Source: DASUHT01 sp038230835
GTDB taxonomy: Bacteria; Actinomycetota; Thermoleophilia; Gaiellales; JAICJC01
NCBI GenBank assembly: GCA_038230835.1
Contig: JBBRMM010000005.1
Span: forward strand, 62,001-126,000
DNA length: 64,000 bases
Direction of reading: 5' to 3'
The notes beneath the pieces were generated by a model. That model was given only the letters and a program-made list of their open reading frames with translations. It ran no database searches and was not told where the DNA came from. Below are positions 24,268 through 31,606 of the stretch, one piece after another (position 1 is the stretch's first letter; each line of letters starts with the position of its first letter). A program made the translations under genes and the position numbers.

Positions 24268-25245
24268 TCACGCGAACCCCATCCGCCGCTTGACATCGGC
24301 CAACGTCCCGCCGGCCACGCTCCGGGCGCGCTCGGCGCCCGCGGTCAGCACCGCGTCGAGCCTCGCCTCGTCCGCCCGCAGCTCCAGATACCGCTCACGG
24401 ACCGGCCGCAGATACTCGACCACCGCCTCGGCGACGTCGGCCTTGAATGCTCCGTAGCCGGCACCCTCGTAGGCGGCCTCGACCTGCGCCGGTGTGCGGT
24501 CGGTGGCGATGGCGAGGATCTCGATCAGGTTGGCGATCCCGTCCTTGCCCTCGCCCCGGCGCACCTCTCGTCCGGAGTCGGTGACCGCCGAGCGGATCTT
24601 CTTCGACACCACCTCCGGAGGATCGATCAGAAGCACGGTGCCCTGCGCGGTGCCGCCGGTGGTTGACATCTTGCTCGTCGGATCCTGCAGGTCCATGACC
24701 CGCCCACCGGCCAGCGGGATCGCCGATTGGGGCAGCACGAACGTCTCGCCGAAGCGATGGTTGAACCGCTGGGCGATGTCGCGGGCCAGTTCCAGGTGCT
24801 GGCGCTGGTCGTCGCCGATCGGCACCCGGTCGGCCTGGTAGAGCAGGATGTCGGCGGCCTGCAGCACCGGGTAGGTGAAGAGGTCGACGGCGACCGACTC
24901 CTGGCCGTGGCTCTTGTCCTTGAACTGGGTCATCCGCCGCAGTTCGCCCATGGTGGCGACGGCGCCCAGCAGCCACGCGCCTTCGGCGTGCTCGTGCACC
25001 TGGCTCTGCACGAACACCGTGCAGCGTTCCGGGTCGAGGCCGGCGGCGAGCAGCGTGGCTGCGGTGTCGAGCGTGTTCTCGCGCAGCGTGGCAGGGTCGT
25101 AGACGACCGAGATCGAGTGCAGGTCGACGACGCAGTAGAACGCGTCGTGACCCTCCTGGTCGGCGACGTAGTGGCGGATGGCGCCGATGTAGTTGCCCAG
25201 GTGCTTGCGGCCGGTGGGCTGGATGCCGGAGAAGACGCGAGTCAT
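24268..25245 (-). CDS. trpS: Tryptophanyl-tRNA synthetase
   Basis: Charges tRNA-Trp. 325 aa, the standard bacterial length. Class I motifs: HIGH-like PTGRKHLGNYIG near the N-terminus (after VFSGIQ) and KMSKS-like DPTSKMSTTGG; DLHSISVVYDPATLR and QADRVPIGDDQRQHLELARD form the tryptophan and adenylate pocket. The frame is open upstream to 25335, but ATG 25245 matches the family and has TACGAT 9 nt before it. It follows the PheRS-like gene by 25 bp on the same strand. Confidence 0.96.
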   Translation of the reverse strand: MTRVFSGIQPTGRKHLGNYIGAIRHYVADQEGHDAFYCVVDLHSISVVYDPATLRENTLDTAATLLAAGLDPERCTVFVQSQVHEHAEGAWLLGAVATMGELRRMTQFKDKSHGQESVAVDLFTYPVLQAADILLYQADRVPIGDDQRQHLELARDIAQRFNHRFGETFVLPQSAIPLAGGRVMDLQDPTSKMSTTGGTAQGTVLLIDPPEVVSKKIRSAVTDSGREVRRGEGKDGIANLIEILAIATDRTPAQVEAAYEGAGYGAFKADVAEAVVEYLRPVRERYLELRADEARLDAVLTAGAERARSVAGGTLADVKRRMGFA

Positions 25246-25260
25246 CGAGGCGGCATCGTA
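25246..25260 (-). promoter_or_regulatory. -10 element of trpS
   Basis: TACGAT on the minus strand (25260-25255), 9 nt before the ATG, inside the 25-bp gap after the PheRS-like gene. Confidence 0.45.
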
Positions 25261-25270
25261 CCGGCGCCGC

Positions 25271-26410
25271 CTACACGCCGGCCTCACCGTCCGGCGAGGC
25301 CCACTGGTGGGCCCGGCCGTCGTGGATGGCGGCATAGACGCGGTCCCGGATCCGGTTGGCCTCCGCTGCGGTCAGTGTCCGCGTCGGGTGCCGGAGCACG
25401 AGCCGAACGAGAGCGTTCTTCTGGCCAGGTTGGAGGCCGATCCGGGCGACCGCCTGGTCCGGCAGGGCCTCACCCGGTGTCTGGCTGATCACGGTCACCG
25501 CCTCGACGGCGTCGAGCGTCCCGGAATCGAGGCTGGTCCGCACGCGGTCGCCGAGATCCTCGGCCGTCACGTCGTCGGCGACCGCGATCGAGAGGTCGCG
25601 TATGGTCGGCGGCATCGAGCTGACCTCGCGGTAGCGGTCGAGGGTGAGCATCTGGCCGGTCACGCGGGGGTCGTCGGAGCGCAGCAGCCGGATGTCTGCG
25701 ATGCCCTTGCGCAGCATCACCGCCCGGTCGAGCCCCATACCGAGTGCAAGTCCCGACCAGCGCCGGGACTCCACCCCTGCAGCGGCCAGCACGTGCTCGG
25801 CGGCAAGGCCGCATTCCAGCAGCTCCACCCACAGGTCGTCAACCAGCACCTCCACCTCTCGTCCCGCGGTGTACGGATGCGACGCCGGCATCGTCCGATA
25901 CCGGGCCAGCGGAAGCACCGCGGAGACGACCAGGTCGATCATCTCGTCCAGGTCGGCGGGGGTCAGGGGGCGGTCTCGGCGGACGCGCCACAGGTCGAGC
26001 TGGTGCGGCTCGCCGACGTGCAGCCGGTCGACCACGTCGCGGCGATACACGAGCCCCGGGCAGGCGACCACGAGATCGCTGCCGACATCGGCGGTGACGA
26101 GGTTGCGAAGCGCGCCGGGGATCATGGCGGACGTGTGCGTTCGGAGTAGCCGTCCCTGGTCGAGGTAGCGGCTGTATCGGGCCTCCCGGGCGGGAGCGTC
26201 GGCCGGGTAGCCGAGCTGCTCGTAGTTCTCCTTGACGGTCACGATCGGGCCGGCCCGGTGGGTGAGCACCGGGCACTGCCATCGACCTCCGAGCGCCTCG
26301 GTGACGGCGGCGACGACGAGTTGCATCGCGTGCGGCCCGGAGGCGGGATCGGACAGGTCGCGCAGACCGAGCGCGCGGTCGAGCTGGTGACGGGTGATGG
26401 TGGCGTGCAT
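25271..26410 (-). CDS. Single-chain phenylalanyl-tRNA synthetase-like protein (organelle-type architecture)
   Basis: 379 aa. A class II aminoacyl-tRNA synthetase core of the PheS type: LLRTHTSAM at 88-96, motif 2 PGLVYRRDVVDRLHVGEPHQ at 118-137 (compare G-VYRRD-xD-xxH-xxxFHQ in PheRS), and motif 3 SGLALGMGLDRAVML with IADIRLLRSDDPRV after it. An FDX-ACB anticodon-binding domain occupies ~267-370, starting PPTIRDLSIAV, normally found at the end of PheT or of mitochondrial PheRS. So catalytic core and anticodon domain are in one chain, without PheT. Strong Shine-Dalgarno AGGAGG precedes the ATG. A Phe-containing leader ORF lies upstream. Whether it charges tRNA-Phe or is a paralog is open. Confidence 0.82.
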   Translation of the reverse strand: MHATITRHQLDRALGLRDLSDPASGPHAMQLVVAAVTEALGGRWQCPVLTHRAGPIVTVKENYEQLGYPADAPAREARYSRYLDQGRLLRTHTSAMIPGALRNLVTADVGSDLVVACPGLVYRRDVVDRLHVGEPHQLDLWRVRRDRPLTPADLDEMIDLVVSAVLPLARYRTMPASHPYTAGREVEVLVDDLWVELLECGLAAEHVLAAAGVESRRWSGLALGMGLDRAVMLRKGIADIRLLRSDDPRVTGQMLTLDRYREVSSMPPTIRDLSIAVADDVTAEDLGDRVRTSLDSGTLDAVEAVTVISQTPGEALPDQAVARIGLQPGQKNALVRLVLRHPTRTLTAAEANRIRDRVYAAIHDGRAHQWASPDGEAGV

Positions 26411-26502
26411 CGCTGTGTCCTCCTCGAAGAGCTGAACCTGGGCGGGGGGATGGTGAGAGCCCCGGCCGGCCGGCGAGTGGAGGGGAGAGCGACGCTCCTG
26501 GT
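26411..26502 (-). promoter_or_regulatory. Putative attenuator region of the PheRS-like gene
   Basis: Transcribed spacer between the leader ORF and the synthetase. GCCCCGGCCG at 26459-26468 is the exact complement of CGGCCGGGGC at 26536-26545 inside the leader ORF. The latter can instead form a local hairpin within the leader ORF (CCCCGGCC, loop GCA, GGCTGGGG on the minus strand), so the two folds exclude each other. No U-run follows, so an intrinsic terminator is not evident; control could act through Rho or through access to the AGGAGG site near 26420. Confidence 0.5.
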
Positions 26503-26577
26503 CTAGAAGCGAGCGAACGCGACGACCCCAGCCTGCGGCCGGGGCGGGATAAACAGCGTCGCGTGCGATGGCGTCAT
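26503..26577 (-). CDS. Leader peptide with terminal Phe codons
   Basis: 24 codons: MTPSHATLFIPPRPQAGVVA then FARF and stop TAG. Phe is at positions 9, 21 and 24, the last being next to the stop. TACCAT lies 6 nt before its ATG with TTGTCT 17 bp further up, so it is the first thing translated on this transcript. It resembles in logic the pheM leader of the enterobacterial pheST operon: stalling at uncharged Phe codons would change downstream pairing. Too short for homology support; the case rests on position, promoter spacing, Phe placement and the alternative structures. Confidence 0.55.
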   Translation of the reverse strand: MTPSHATLFIPPRPQAGVVAFARF

Positions 26578-26612
26578 GCGCTCATGGTAGAACGAGCCGG
26601 CGCTCCAGACAA
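26578..26612 (-). promoter_or_regulatory. Promoter of the leader ORF and PheRS-like gene
   Basis: On the minus strand TTGTCT (26612-26607), 17-bp spacer, TACCAT (26589-26584), then 6 nt to the leader ATG. It is the best -35/-10 pair I found in the window. Confidence 0.65.
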
Positions 26613-26666
26613 GAGGGCGGGCACGCACGCCCTCCACGTGCGGCCGGGACGCGGCAGCCGCCTCGG

Positions 26667-26678
26667 TACACTGACCGG
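26667..26678 (+). promoter_or_regulatory. -10 element of aroG
   Basis: GGTACACT with the hexamer at 26667-26672, 6 nt before GTG 26679. It fixes the start and diverges from the leader promoter 55 bp away. Confidence 0.55.
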
Positions 26679-28046
26679 GTGGCAGCTACCCCCAAAGCAT
26701 GGTCTCCCGACTCCTGGCGCACGCGGCCGGCGCTGCACCAGCCCGACTGGCCCGACACGGCTGCCGCCGATGTGGCTCGCGAGCAGCTGGCCGCGTTCCC
26801 GCCGCTGGTGTTCGCGGGCGAGGCGCGCCAGCTTCGGGAGTCGCTGGCCCAGGTCGCGGCCGGGCGTGCGTTCCTGCTGCAGGCCGGCGACTGCGCCGAG
26901 TCGTTCAACGACTTCTCGGCCGTCACCATCCGAGAGAAGCTGAAGATCATGTTGCAGATGGCGGCCGTCCTGACCTACGGCTCGATGCTGCCGGTGGTCA
27001 AGCTGGGCCGGATCGCCGGCCAGTTCGTGAAGCCCCGCTCAGCCGCCACCGAGGTGGTGGACGGCGTCGAGCTGGCGACCTTCCGCGGCCACATGGTGCA
27101 CGACGACCCGCCGACCACTGCGGCCCGCCGCTTCGACCCCGAGCGCATGCTGCGCGGATACCACCACTCGGCGGCCACCCTGAACCTGCTGCGGGCGTTC
27201 ACGAAGGGCGGGTTCGCCGACCTGACCAAGGTGCACCTGTGGAACCAGGAGTTCGTCGCCTCGTCCCCTGAAGGCCGACGCTACGACGTGATCGCCGCCG
27301 AGATCGAGCGCGCACTGCGCTTCATGGCAGCATGCGGGATCGACCTCGAAGCGGAGCGCCAGCTGCATGAGGTGGACGTGTGGACGAGCCATGAGGGGCT
27401 GCTGCTCGACTACGAGCAGGGGCTCACGCGGCGCGACTCGCTGACCGGCGACTGGTACGACTGCTCGGCGCACATGCTGTGGATCGGGGAGCGCACGCGG
27501 CAGCCCGACGGTGCTCACGTCGAGTTCTTCTCCGGCGTCCACAACCCGGTGGGGTGCAAGATCGGCCCGGCGGCGACGCCCGCCGAGGTGGTCGAACTGA
27601 GCGATGCGCTGAACCCCGGCCGGATCCCGGGCCGGCTGACCCTGATCACCCGCATGGGAGCCGGCCGCGTCGGCGACCTGTTGCCGCCGCTGCTGGAGGC
27701 GGTGGCGCAGTCCGAGCACCCGGTGGTGTGGGTGTGCGACCCCATGCACGCAAACGCGATCCGTACCTCGGGCGGCGTCAAGACGCGGCGCTTCGAGGAC
27801 GTGATGGCCGAGATCCAGGGGTTCTTCACCGCCTGTCGCAGCGCCGGCGCGTGGCCCGGCGGCGTACACCTGGAGTTCACCGGCGAGCACGTGACCGAGT
27901 GCCTGGGCGGCTCGGAGGCGGTGCTCGAGGATCAGCTCGACATGAACTACATGACCCTGTGCGATCCGCGCCTGAACGCGCGTCAGTCACTCGACCTGGC
28001 CTTCCGGGTGGCCGAGCTGATGCGCGACGCCGCCGACCCGCGATGA
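26679..28046 (+). CDS. aroG: 3-Deoxy-7-phosphoheptulonate synthase, class II
   Basis: First step of the shikimate pathway: condenses phosphoenolpyruvate and erythrose 4-phosphate. 455 aa, plant/actinobacterial class II type (PF01474). Signature stretches: FLLQAGDCAESF, KLGRIAGQFVKPRS, NQEFVASSPEGRRY, MLWIGERTRQPDGAHVEF, GVHNPVGCKIGP and HLEFTGEHVTECLGG. The longer open frame starting at 26568 is not used: the family N-terminus begins at about KAWSPDSWRTRPALHQPDWP and the -10 element supports GTG 26679. Overlaps tyrA by ATGA. Confidence 0.96.
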   Translation: MAATPKAWSPDSWRTRPALHQPDWPDTAAADVAREQLAAFPPLVFAGEARQLRESLAQVAAGRAFLLQAGDCAESFNDFSAVTIREKLKIMLQMAAVLTYGSMLPVVKLGRIAGQFVKPRSAATEVVDGVELATFRGHMVHDDPPTTAARRFDPERMLRGYHHSAATLNLLRAFTKGGFADLTKVHLWNQEFVASSPEGRRYDVIAAEIERALRFMAACGIDLEAERQLHEVDVWTSHEGLLLDYEQGLTRRDSLTGDWYDCSAHMLWIGERTRQPDGAHVEFFSGVHNPVGCKIGPAATPAEVVELSDALNPGRIPGRLTLITRMGAGRVGDLLPPLLEAVAQSEHPVVWVCDPMHANAIRTSGGVKTRRFEDVMAEIQGFFTACRSAGAWPGGVHLEFTGEHVTECLGGSEAVLEDQLDMNYMTLCDPRLNARQSLDLAFRVAELMRDAADPR

Positions 28047-29134
28047 CGGTCGCGATCGTGGGTATGGGCCTGATAGGAGGCTCGCTGGGACTGGCCGCGG
28101 GCGCGCGCGGCGAGCGAGTGTGCGGCTTCGACTCCGATCCCCAGGCGCTCGCGCTGGCCCTCGAGCTCGGCGCAGCCGGTACCGCGGCCGACTCGATCGC
28201 CGCGGCGGTGGTGGATGCCGACCTGGCGTTCGTGTGCGGGCCGGTGGCCGAGCTGCCGCATCTGGTCGCGGACGTGCTGGCCGCCGCTCCGGACGGCTGC
28301 GCCGTGTCCGACGTCGGCTCGACCAAGGCTCGGCTGGTGGCCTCAGCGGGCACGAATCCACGCTTCGTCGGCGGCCATCCGGTATGCGGCTCTGAGAGTC
28401 GAGGGGTGGCAAACGCGCGCGCCGACCTGTTCGAGGGCGCCACCTGGTTCCTCACCCCAGGCGCCGAGACCGACCCCGGCTGCCACCGCCGGGTGCACGG
28501 GTTCATCGGCGGCCTGGGGGCGCGTCCGGTCGCGATCGACGCCGAAGCCCACGACCGGCTGGTGGCGATCACCAGCCACCTGCCGCACGCGATCGCAAAC
28601 GTGCTCGTGAATCAGGCCGGTGCCGGTCGGGTGGACGGTCACGACCCGCTGGCGGCGGTCGGCGGATCGTTCCGCGACATGACCCGCGTGGCGGGCGCCA
28701 ACCCTCGGATCTGGGTGGACATCTTCCTGGACAACCGCGCCGCGCTGCTGGACGGGCTGCGCGAGTACGGCCGCCGGATCGACGAGCTGGCCCGCGCGCT
28801 GGAACGGGAGGACGCAGGCTTCGTCGCGCGGTGGATCGCCGAAGCGTCCGGCCATCGCCGCCGGTTGCTGCAGGCGGCCTACCAGACCACGCCCGAGGAG
28901 CTCTTCCGGGTCCGGGTCAAGATCCCCGACCGCCCGGGCGTCCTGTCGGGCATCACCCAGGCGCTGGGCGCCGAGGGCATCAACATCGAAGACTTCGAGC
29001 TGCACCACCTGTCCAGCGACCGTGGCGGATCTGCGGTGGTGCTGGTGGCGGGCGAAGAGCAGGCGCAGCGGGCGGTCGAGCTGCTGGACGCCCAGGGCTA
29101 CGGCGCCATCGCGACGCCGGCGGTGGAGCCGTGA
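28043..29134 (+). CDS. tyrA: Prephenate dehydrogenase with ACT domain
   Basis: Oxidative decarboxylation of prephenate to 4-hydroxyphenylpyruvate for tyrosine. 363 aa. N-terminal NAD-binding GMGLIGGSLGLAAG; FVGGHPVCGSESRG and LVAITSHLPHAIANVLV contain the catalytic and prephenate-contacting His. Residues ~290-363 form an ACT domain (FRVRVKIPDRPGVLSGITQA, INIEDFELHHL), expected to bind tyrosine for feedback inhibition. Starts in the aroG stop and ends in the aroA start, so one transcriptional unit. Confidence 0.95.
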   Translation: MTVAIVGMGLIGGSLGLAAGARGERVCGFDSDPQALALALELGAAGTAADSIAAAVVDADLAFVCGPVAELPHLVADVLAAAPDGCAVSDVGSTKARLVASAGTNPRFVGGHPVCGSESRGVANARADLFEGATWFLTPGAETDPGCHRRVHGFIGGLGARPVAIDAEAHDRLVAITSHLPHAIANVLVNQAGAGRVDGHDPLAAVGGSFRDMTRVAGANPRIWVDIFLDNRAALLDGLREYGRRIDELARALEREDAGFVARWIAEASGHRRRLLQAAYQTTPEELFRVRVKIPDRPGVLSGITQALGAEGINIEDFELHHLSSDRGGSAVVLVAGEEQAQRAVELLDAQGYGAIATPAVEP

Positions 29135-30423
29135 GCGAGCGACGGGTGGGCCCGGCGGGCTCGCTGACCGGGGAGCTGTCGGTACCGGGCGACAAGTCGG
29201 TCAGCCACCGGGCCGTGATGCTCGGCGCGCTGGCCGACGAGTCGGTCACCGTGACCGGGTTCGGCGCGTCGGCTGACACGATGGCCACGGTGGACGTATT
29301 TCGGTCGATGGGCGTGCGGATCGACCAGCCGCAGCCCGACGTGCTGGTCATCCACGGCGTGGGCATGCGCGGGCTGCAGGCGCCGGCGGGCACGCTCGAC
29401 GTTCGCAACGCCGGCACCCTGATGCGGCTGCTGCCGGGGATCCTGGCCGGGCAGCGCGGGGAGTTCGTGCTGGACGGCGACGAGAGCATCCGCAGCCGGC
29501 CGATGGAGCGGGTCGCGATGCCCCTGCGCGAGATGGGGGTGGACGTCGTCACCACGGACGGCCGCGCCCCGGTCACCGTGCGTGCGGATGGTGTGGTGAC
29601 TCCCATCTCCTACCGGCTGCCGATTGCCTCAGCCCAGGTCAAGTCGTGCGTGCTGCTGGCCGGCCTCTTCGCCGACCGCGGGGTGACGGCCGTCGAGGAG
29701 CCGATGCCGACCCGAGACCACACCGAGCGCATGCTGCAGAGGGCCGGCGTTCCGGTGGACCGCCGGCCTGGGCGGGTGGCGATCTCACCGGTGCGCGAGC
29801 TGGTGCTCCAGGACATCGAGGTGCCGGGCGACTTCTCCTCGGCCGCCCCCTTCATCGTCGCCGCGACGGTGCTGCAAGGGTCGAACCTGACCCTGCGCGG
29901 GATCGGGATCAACCCCACCCGAACCGGCCTGCTGGCCGTGATGGAGCGGATGGGTGCGCGAGTGGGCCTGTTCCGCAGGCGGCTGGCCGGGGGTGAGCCG
30001 ATGGCCGACATCGAGGTGCGCCCGGCCGACCTGACCGCCGCGGACGTCGAGCCCGAGCAGGTGCCGTCGCTGATCGACGAGCTGCCGCTGCTGGTGCTGC
30101 TCGCCAGCTTCGCTCACGGCACCACCACGATCCGAGGTGCGGGGGAGCTGCGGGCCAAGGAGTCGGACCGAATCGCCACGGTGGTCGACGCGCTGAACGC
30201 GATCGGTGCCCACGTGACCGCCCTCGACGACGGGTTCGAGGTGCGCGGCGTGCCGACGAGGCTGCGCGGCGGCATTGTCGACGCGGCCGGCGATCACCGG
30301 ATCGCGATGCTCGGGGCGATCGCCGGCACCTGCTCGCAGGAGGGGGTGACCATCGCCGGCTTCGATGCGGTCAGCGTCAGCTTTCCGGACTTCGCCGAGC
30401 GACTGGCCACCGTGGCCGGATGA
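29131..30423 (+). CDS. aroA: 3-Phosphoshikimate 1-carboxyvinyltransferase (EPSP synthase)
   Basis: Transfers the enolpyruvyl group to shikimate 3-phosphate. 430 aa. GDKSVSHRAVML holds the substrate Lys and Ser-Arg pair; NAGTLMRLLPGILAGQRGEF matches the NAGT motif; RPMERVAMPLREMG and ELRAKESDRI follow; DGFEVRGVP and DHRIAMLGAIAG are at the C-terminal lobe. GTG start overlaps tyrA; the TGA overlaps the cmk ATG. Third consecutive aromatic pathway gene. Confidence 0.97.
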   Translation: MSERRVGPAGSLTGELSVPGDKSVSHRAVMLGALADESVTVTGFGASADTMATVDVFRSMGVRIDQPQPDVLVIHGVGMRGLQAPAGTLDVRNAGTLMRLLPGILAGQRGEFVLDGDESIRSRPMERVAMPLREMGVDVVTTDGRAPVTVRADGVVTPISYRLPIASAQVKSCVLLAGLFADRGVTAVEEPMPTRDHTERMLQRAGVPVDRRPGRVAISPVRELVLQDIEVPGDFSSAAPFIVAATVLQGSNLTLRGIGINPTRTGLLAVMERMGARVGLFRRRLAGGEPMADIEVRPADLTAADVEPEQVPSLIDELPLLVLLASFAHGTTTIRGAGELRAKESDRIATVVDALNAIGAHVTALDDGFEVRGVPTRLRGGIVDAAGDHRIAMLGAIAGTCSQEGVTIAGFDAVSVSFPDFAERLATVAG

Positions 30424-30998
30424 TCGTCGCGATCGACGGTCCGGCCGGGGTCGGCAAGAGCACCGTGGCCCGCCGGGTGGCGGCCGAGCTGGGGGTGGCC
30501 CACATCGATACCGGGGCGATGTACCGCGAGCTGACCGCGGCAGCGCTGGAACGGGGCGTCGACGTCGACGACGGGGACGCCCTCGCGTCGCTGGTCGGGG
30601 TCGCCCCGGCAGCGGACACCGATATCCGCGGCGAGCGTGTGTCGGCGGCGGTGAGCGCAGTCTCCCGGCATCCGCAGGTGCGTGAGCGGATGCGGGAGCG
30701 TCAGCGCCGGCTGGCGGGTGCGGCGGCAGTGCTGGAGGGGCGTGACACCGGTACCCGGGTCTGTCCGGCGGCTGCACTCAAGGTGTTCCTGACGGCGGCG
30801 GTCGATGTTCGCGCAGCCCGGCGGGCGCCCGAGCTGGGACTCGCGGTGGACGACGTGGCGCGCACGATCGCCGAGCGCGACCACCTGGATGCCGAGCAGA
30901 TGCAGCCGGCGGCCGATGCGCACGTGATCGATACCGGCCCGATGACGATCGACCAGGTCGTTGCGGCCGTGCTGACGCTGGCAAGGGCCGGCGCGTGA
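30420..30998 (+). CDS. cmk: Cytidylate kinase
   Basis: Phosphorylates CMP and dCMP. 192 aa, about 30 residues shorter than most bacterial Cmk proteins. P-loop IDGPAGVGKSTVARRVA; VAHIDTGAMYRELT for the NMP site; LEGRDTGTRVCPAAALKVFL for the Asp-Arg region; ERDHLDAEQMQPAADAHVID for the lid and end. Missing length comes from the CMP-binding insert after residue ~70, which is trimmed. All catalytic landmarks remain, so it is likely active. ATG start inside the aroA stop. Confidence 0.93.
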   Translation: MIVAIDGPAGVGKSTVARRVAAELGVAHIDTGAMYRELTAAALERGVDVDDGDALASLVGVAPAADTDIRGERVSAAVSAVSRHPQVRERMRERQRRLAGAAAVLEGRDTGTRVCPAAALKVFLTAAVDVRAARRAPELGLAVDDVARTIAERDHLDAEQMQPAADAHVIDTGPMTIDQVVAAVLTLARAGA

Positions 30999-31606
30999 GC
31001 TCCGATCCCCTCACCCACGATCGCATGTGGTGGTTCCTGCGCCGGACGCTGGGCGCCCTGGCGTGGGTCATGTTCCGGCCCAGGGTCAGCGGAGCCGCCA
31101 ACGTGCCGAGCTCGGGCCCGGCGCTGATCGTGTCCAACCACCAGTCGCTGTGGGACATCCCGGTGGTCGGGATCAGCCAGGGGCGCACGATCCGCTACAT
31201 GGCCAAGTCGGAGTTGTGGAAGGTCCGCCCCTTCGGCGCCTTCATCGCCGCCGGCGGGGCGTTTCCGATCCGTCGCGGCGAGCCCGACCGCGACGCCTTT
31301 CGCACGGTGCACGAGACGATGGTGAACGGCGGAGTGGTGGGCATCTTCATCGAGGGTCACCGTCAGGCGGAGCTGGCCGAGGCCAAGGCGGGCGCCGGCC
31401 GGATCGCCGTGGTCGAGGCGGTGCCGGTGGTGCCGGCGGCCATCCGCGGCACCCGGGGCTGGCGGCCGGGCCACCGCGCTCACGTCGTCTTCGGGACGCC
31501 GCGCTCGTTCGAGCGGGGTGAGCGGCGCCCCGGCGAGGCCTACCGCGAGGCGGCCGACCAGCTGATGGACGAGATCACCCGCATGTACGAGAGCCTGCCG
31601 TCATGA
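30995..31606 (+). CDS. plsC: 1-Acyl-sn-glycerol-3-phosphate acyltransferase
   Basis: 203 aa acyltransferase for phosphatidic acid synthesis. The H-x4-D motif is IVSNHQSLWDIPVV; the glycerol-phosphate loop expected as FPEGTRS reads FIEGHRQ, an unusual variant in which Pro is Ile and Thr-Arg-Ser becomes His-Arg-Gln; AIRGTRGW follows. One N-terminal hydrophobic stretch (TLGALAWVMFR) likely associates with the membrane. GTG start overlaps cmk by 4 nt; its stop overlaps der. Confidence 0.88.
   Translation: MSSDPLTHDRMWWFLRRTLGALAWVMFRPRVSGAANVPSSGPALIVSNHQSLWDIPVVGISQGRTIRYMAKSELWKVRPFGAFIAAGGAFPIRRGEPDRDAFRTVHETMVNGGVVGIFIEGHRQAELAEAKAGAGRIAVVEAVPVVPAAIRGTRGWRPGHRAHVVFGTPRSFERGERRPGEAYREAADQLMDEITRMYESLPS

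Noticed and set aside
24259..24270. Solo end of the MITE-like element near trpS
   Set aside because: TGGGTCGTCA matches the outer 10 bp of the inverted repeat, but only 10 bp and partly coding; expected by chance in 64 kb of G+C-rich DNA.
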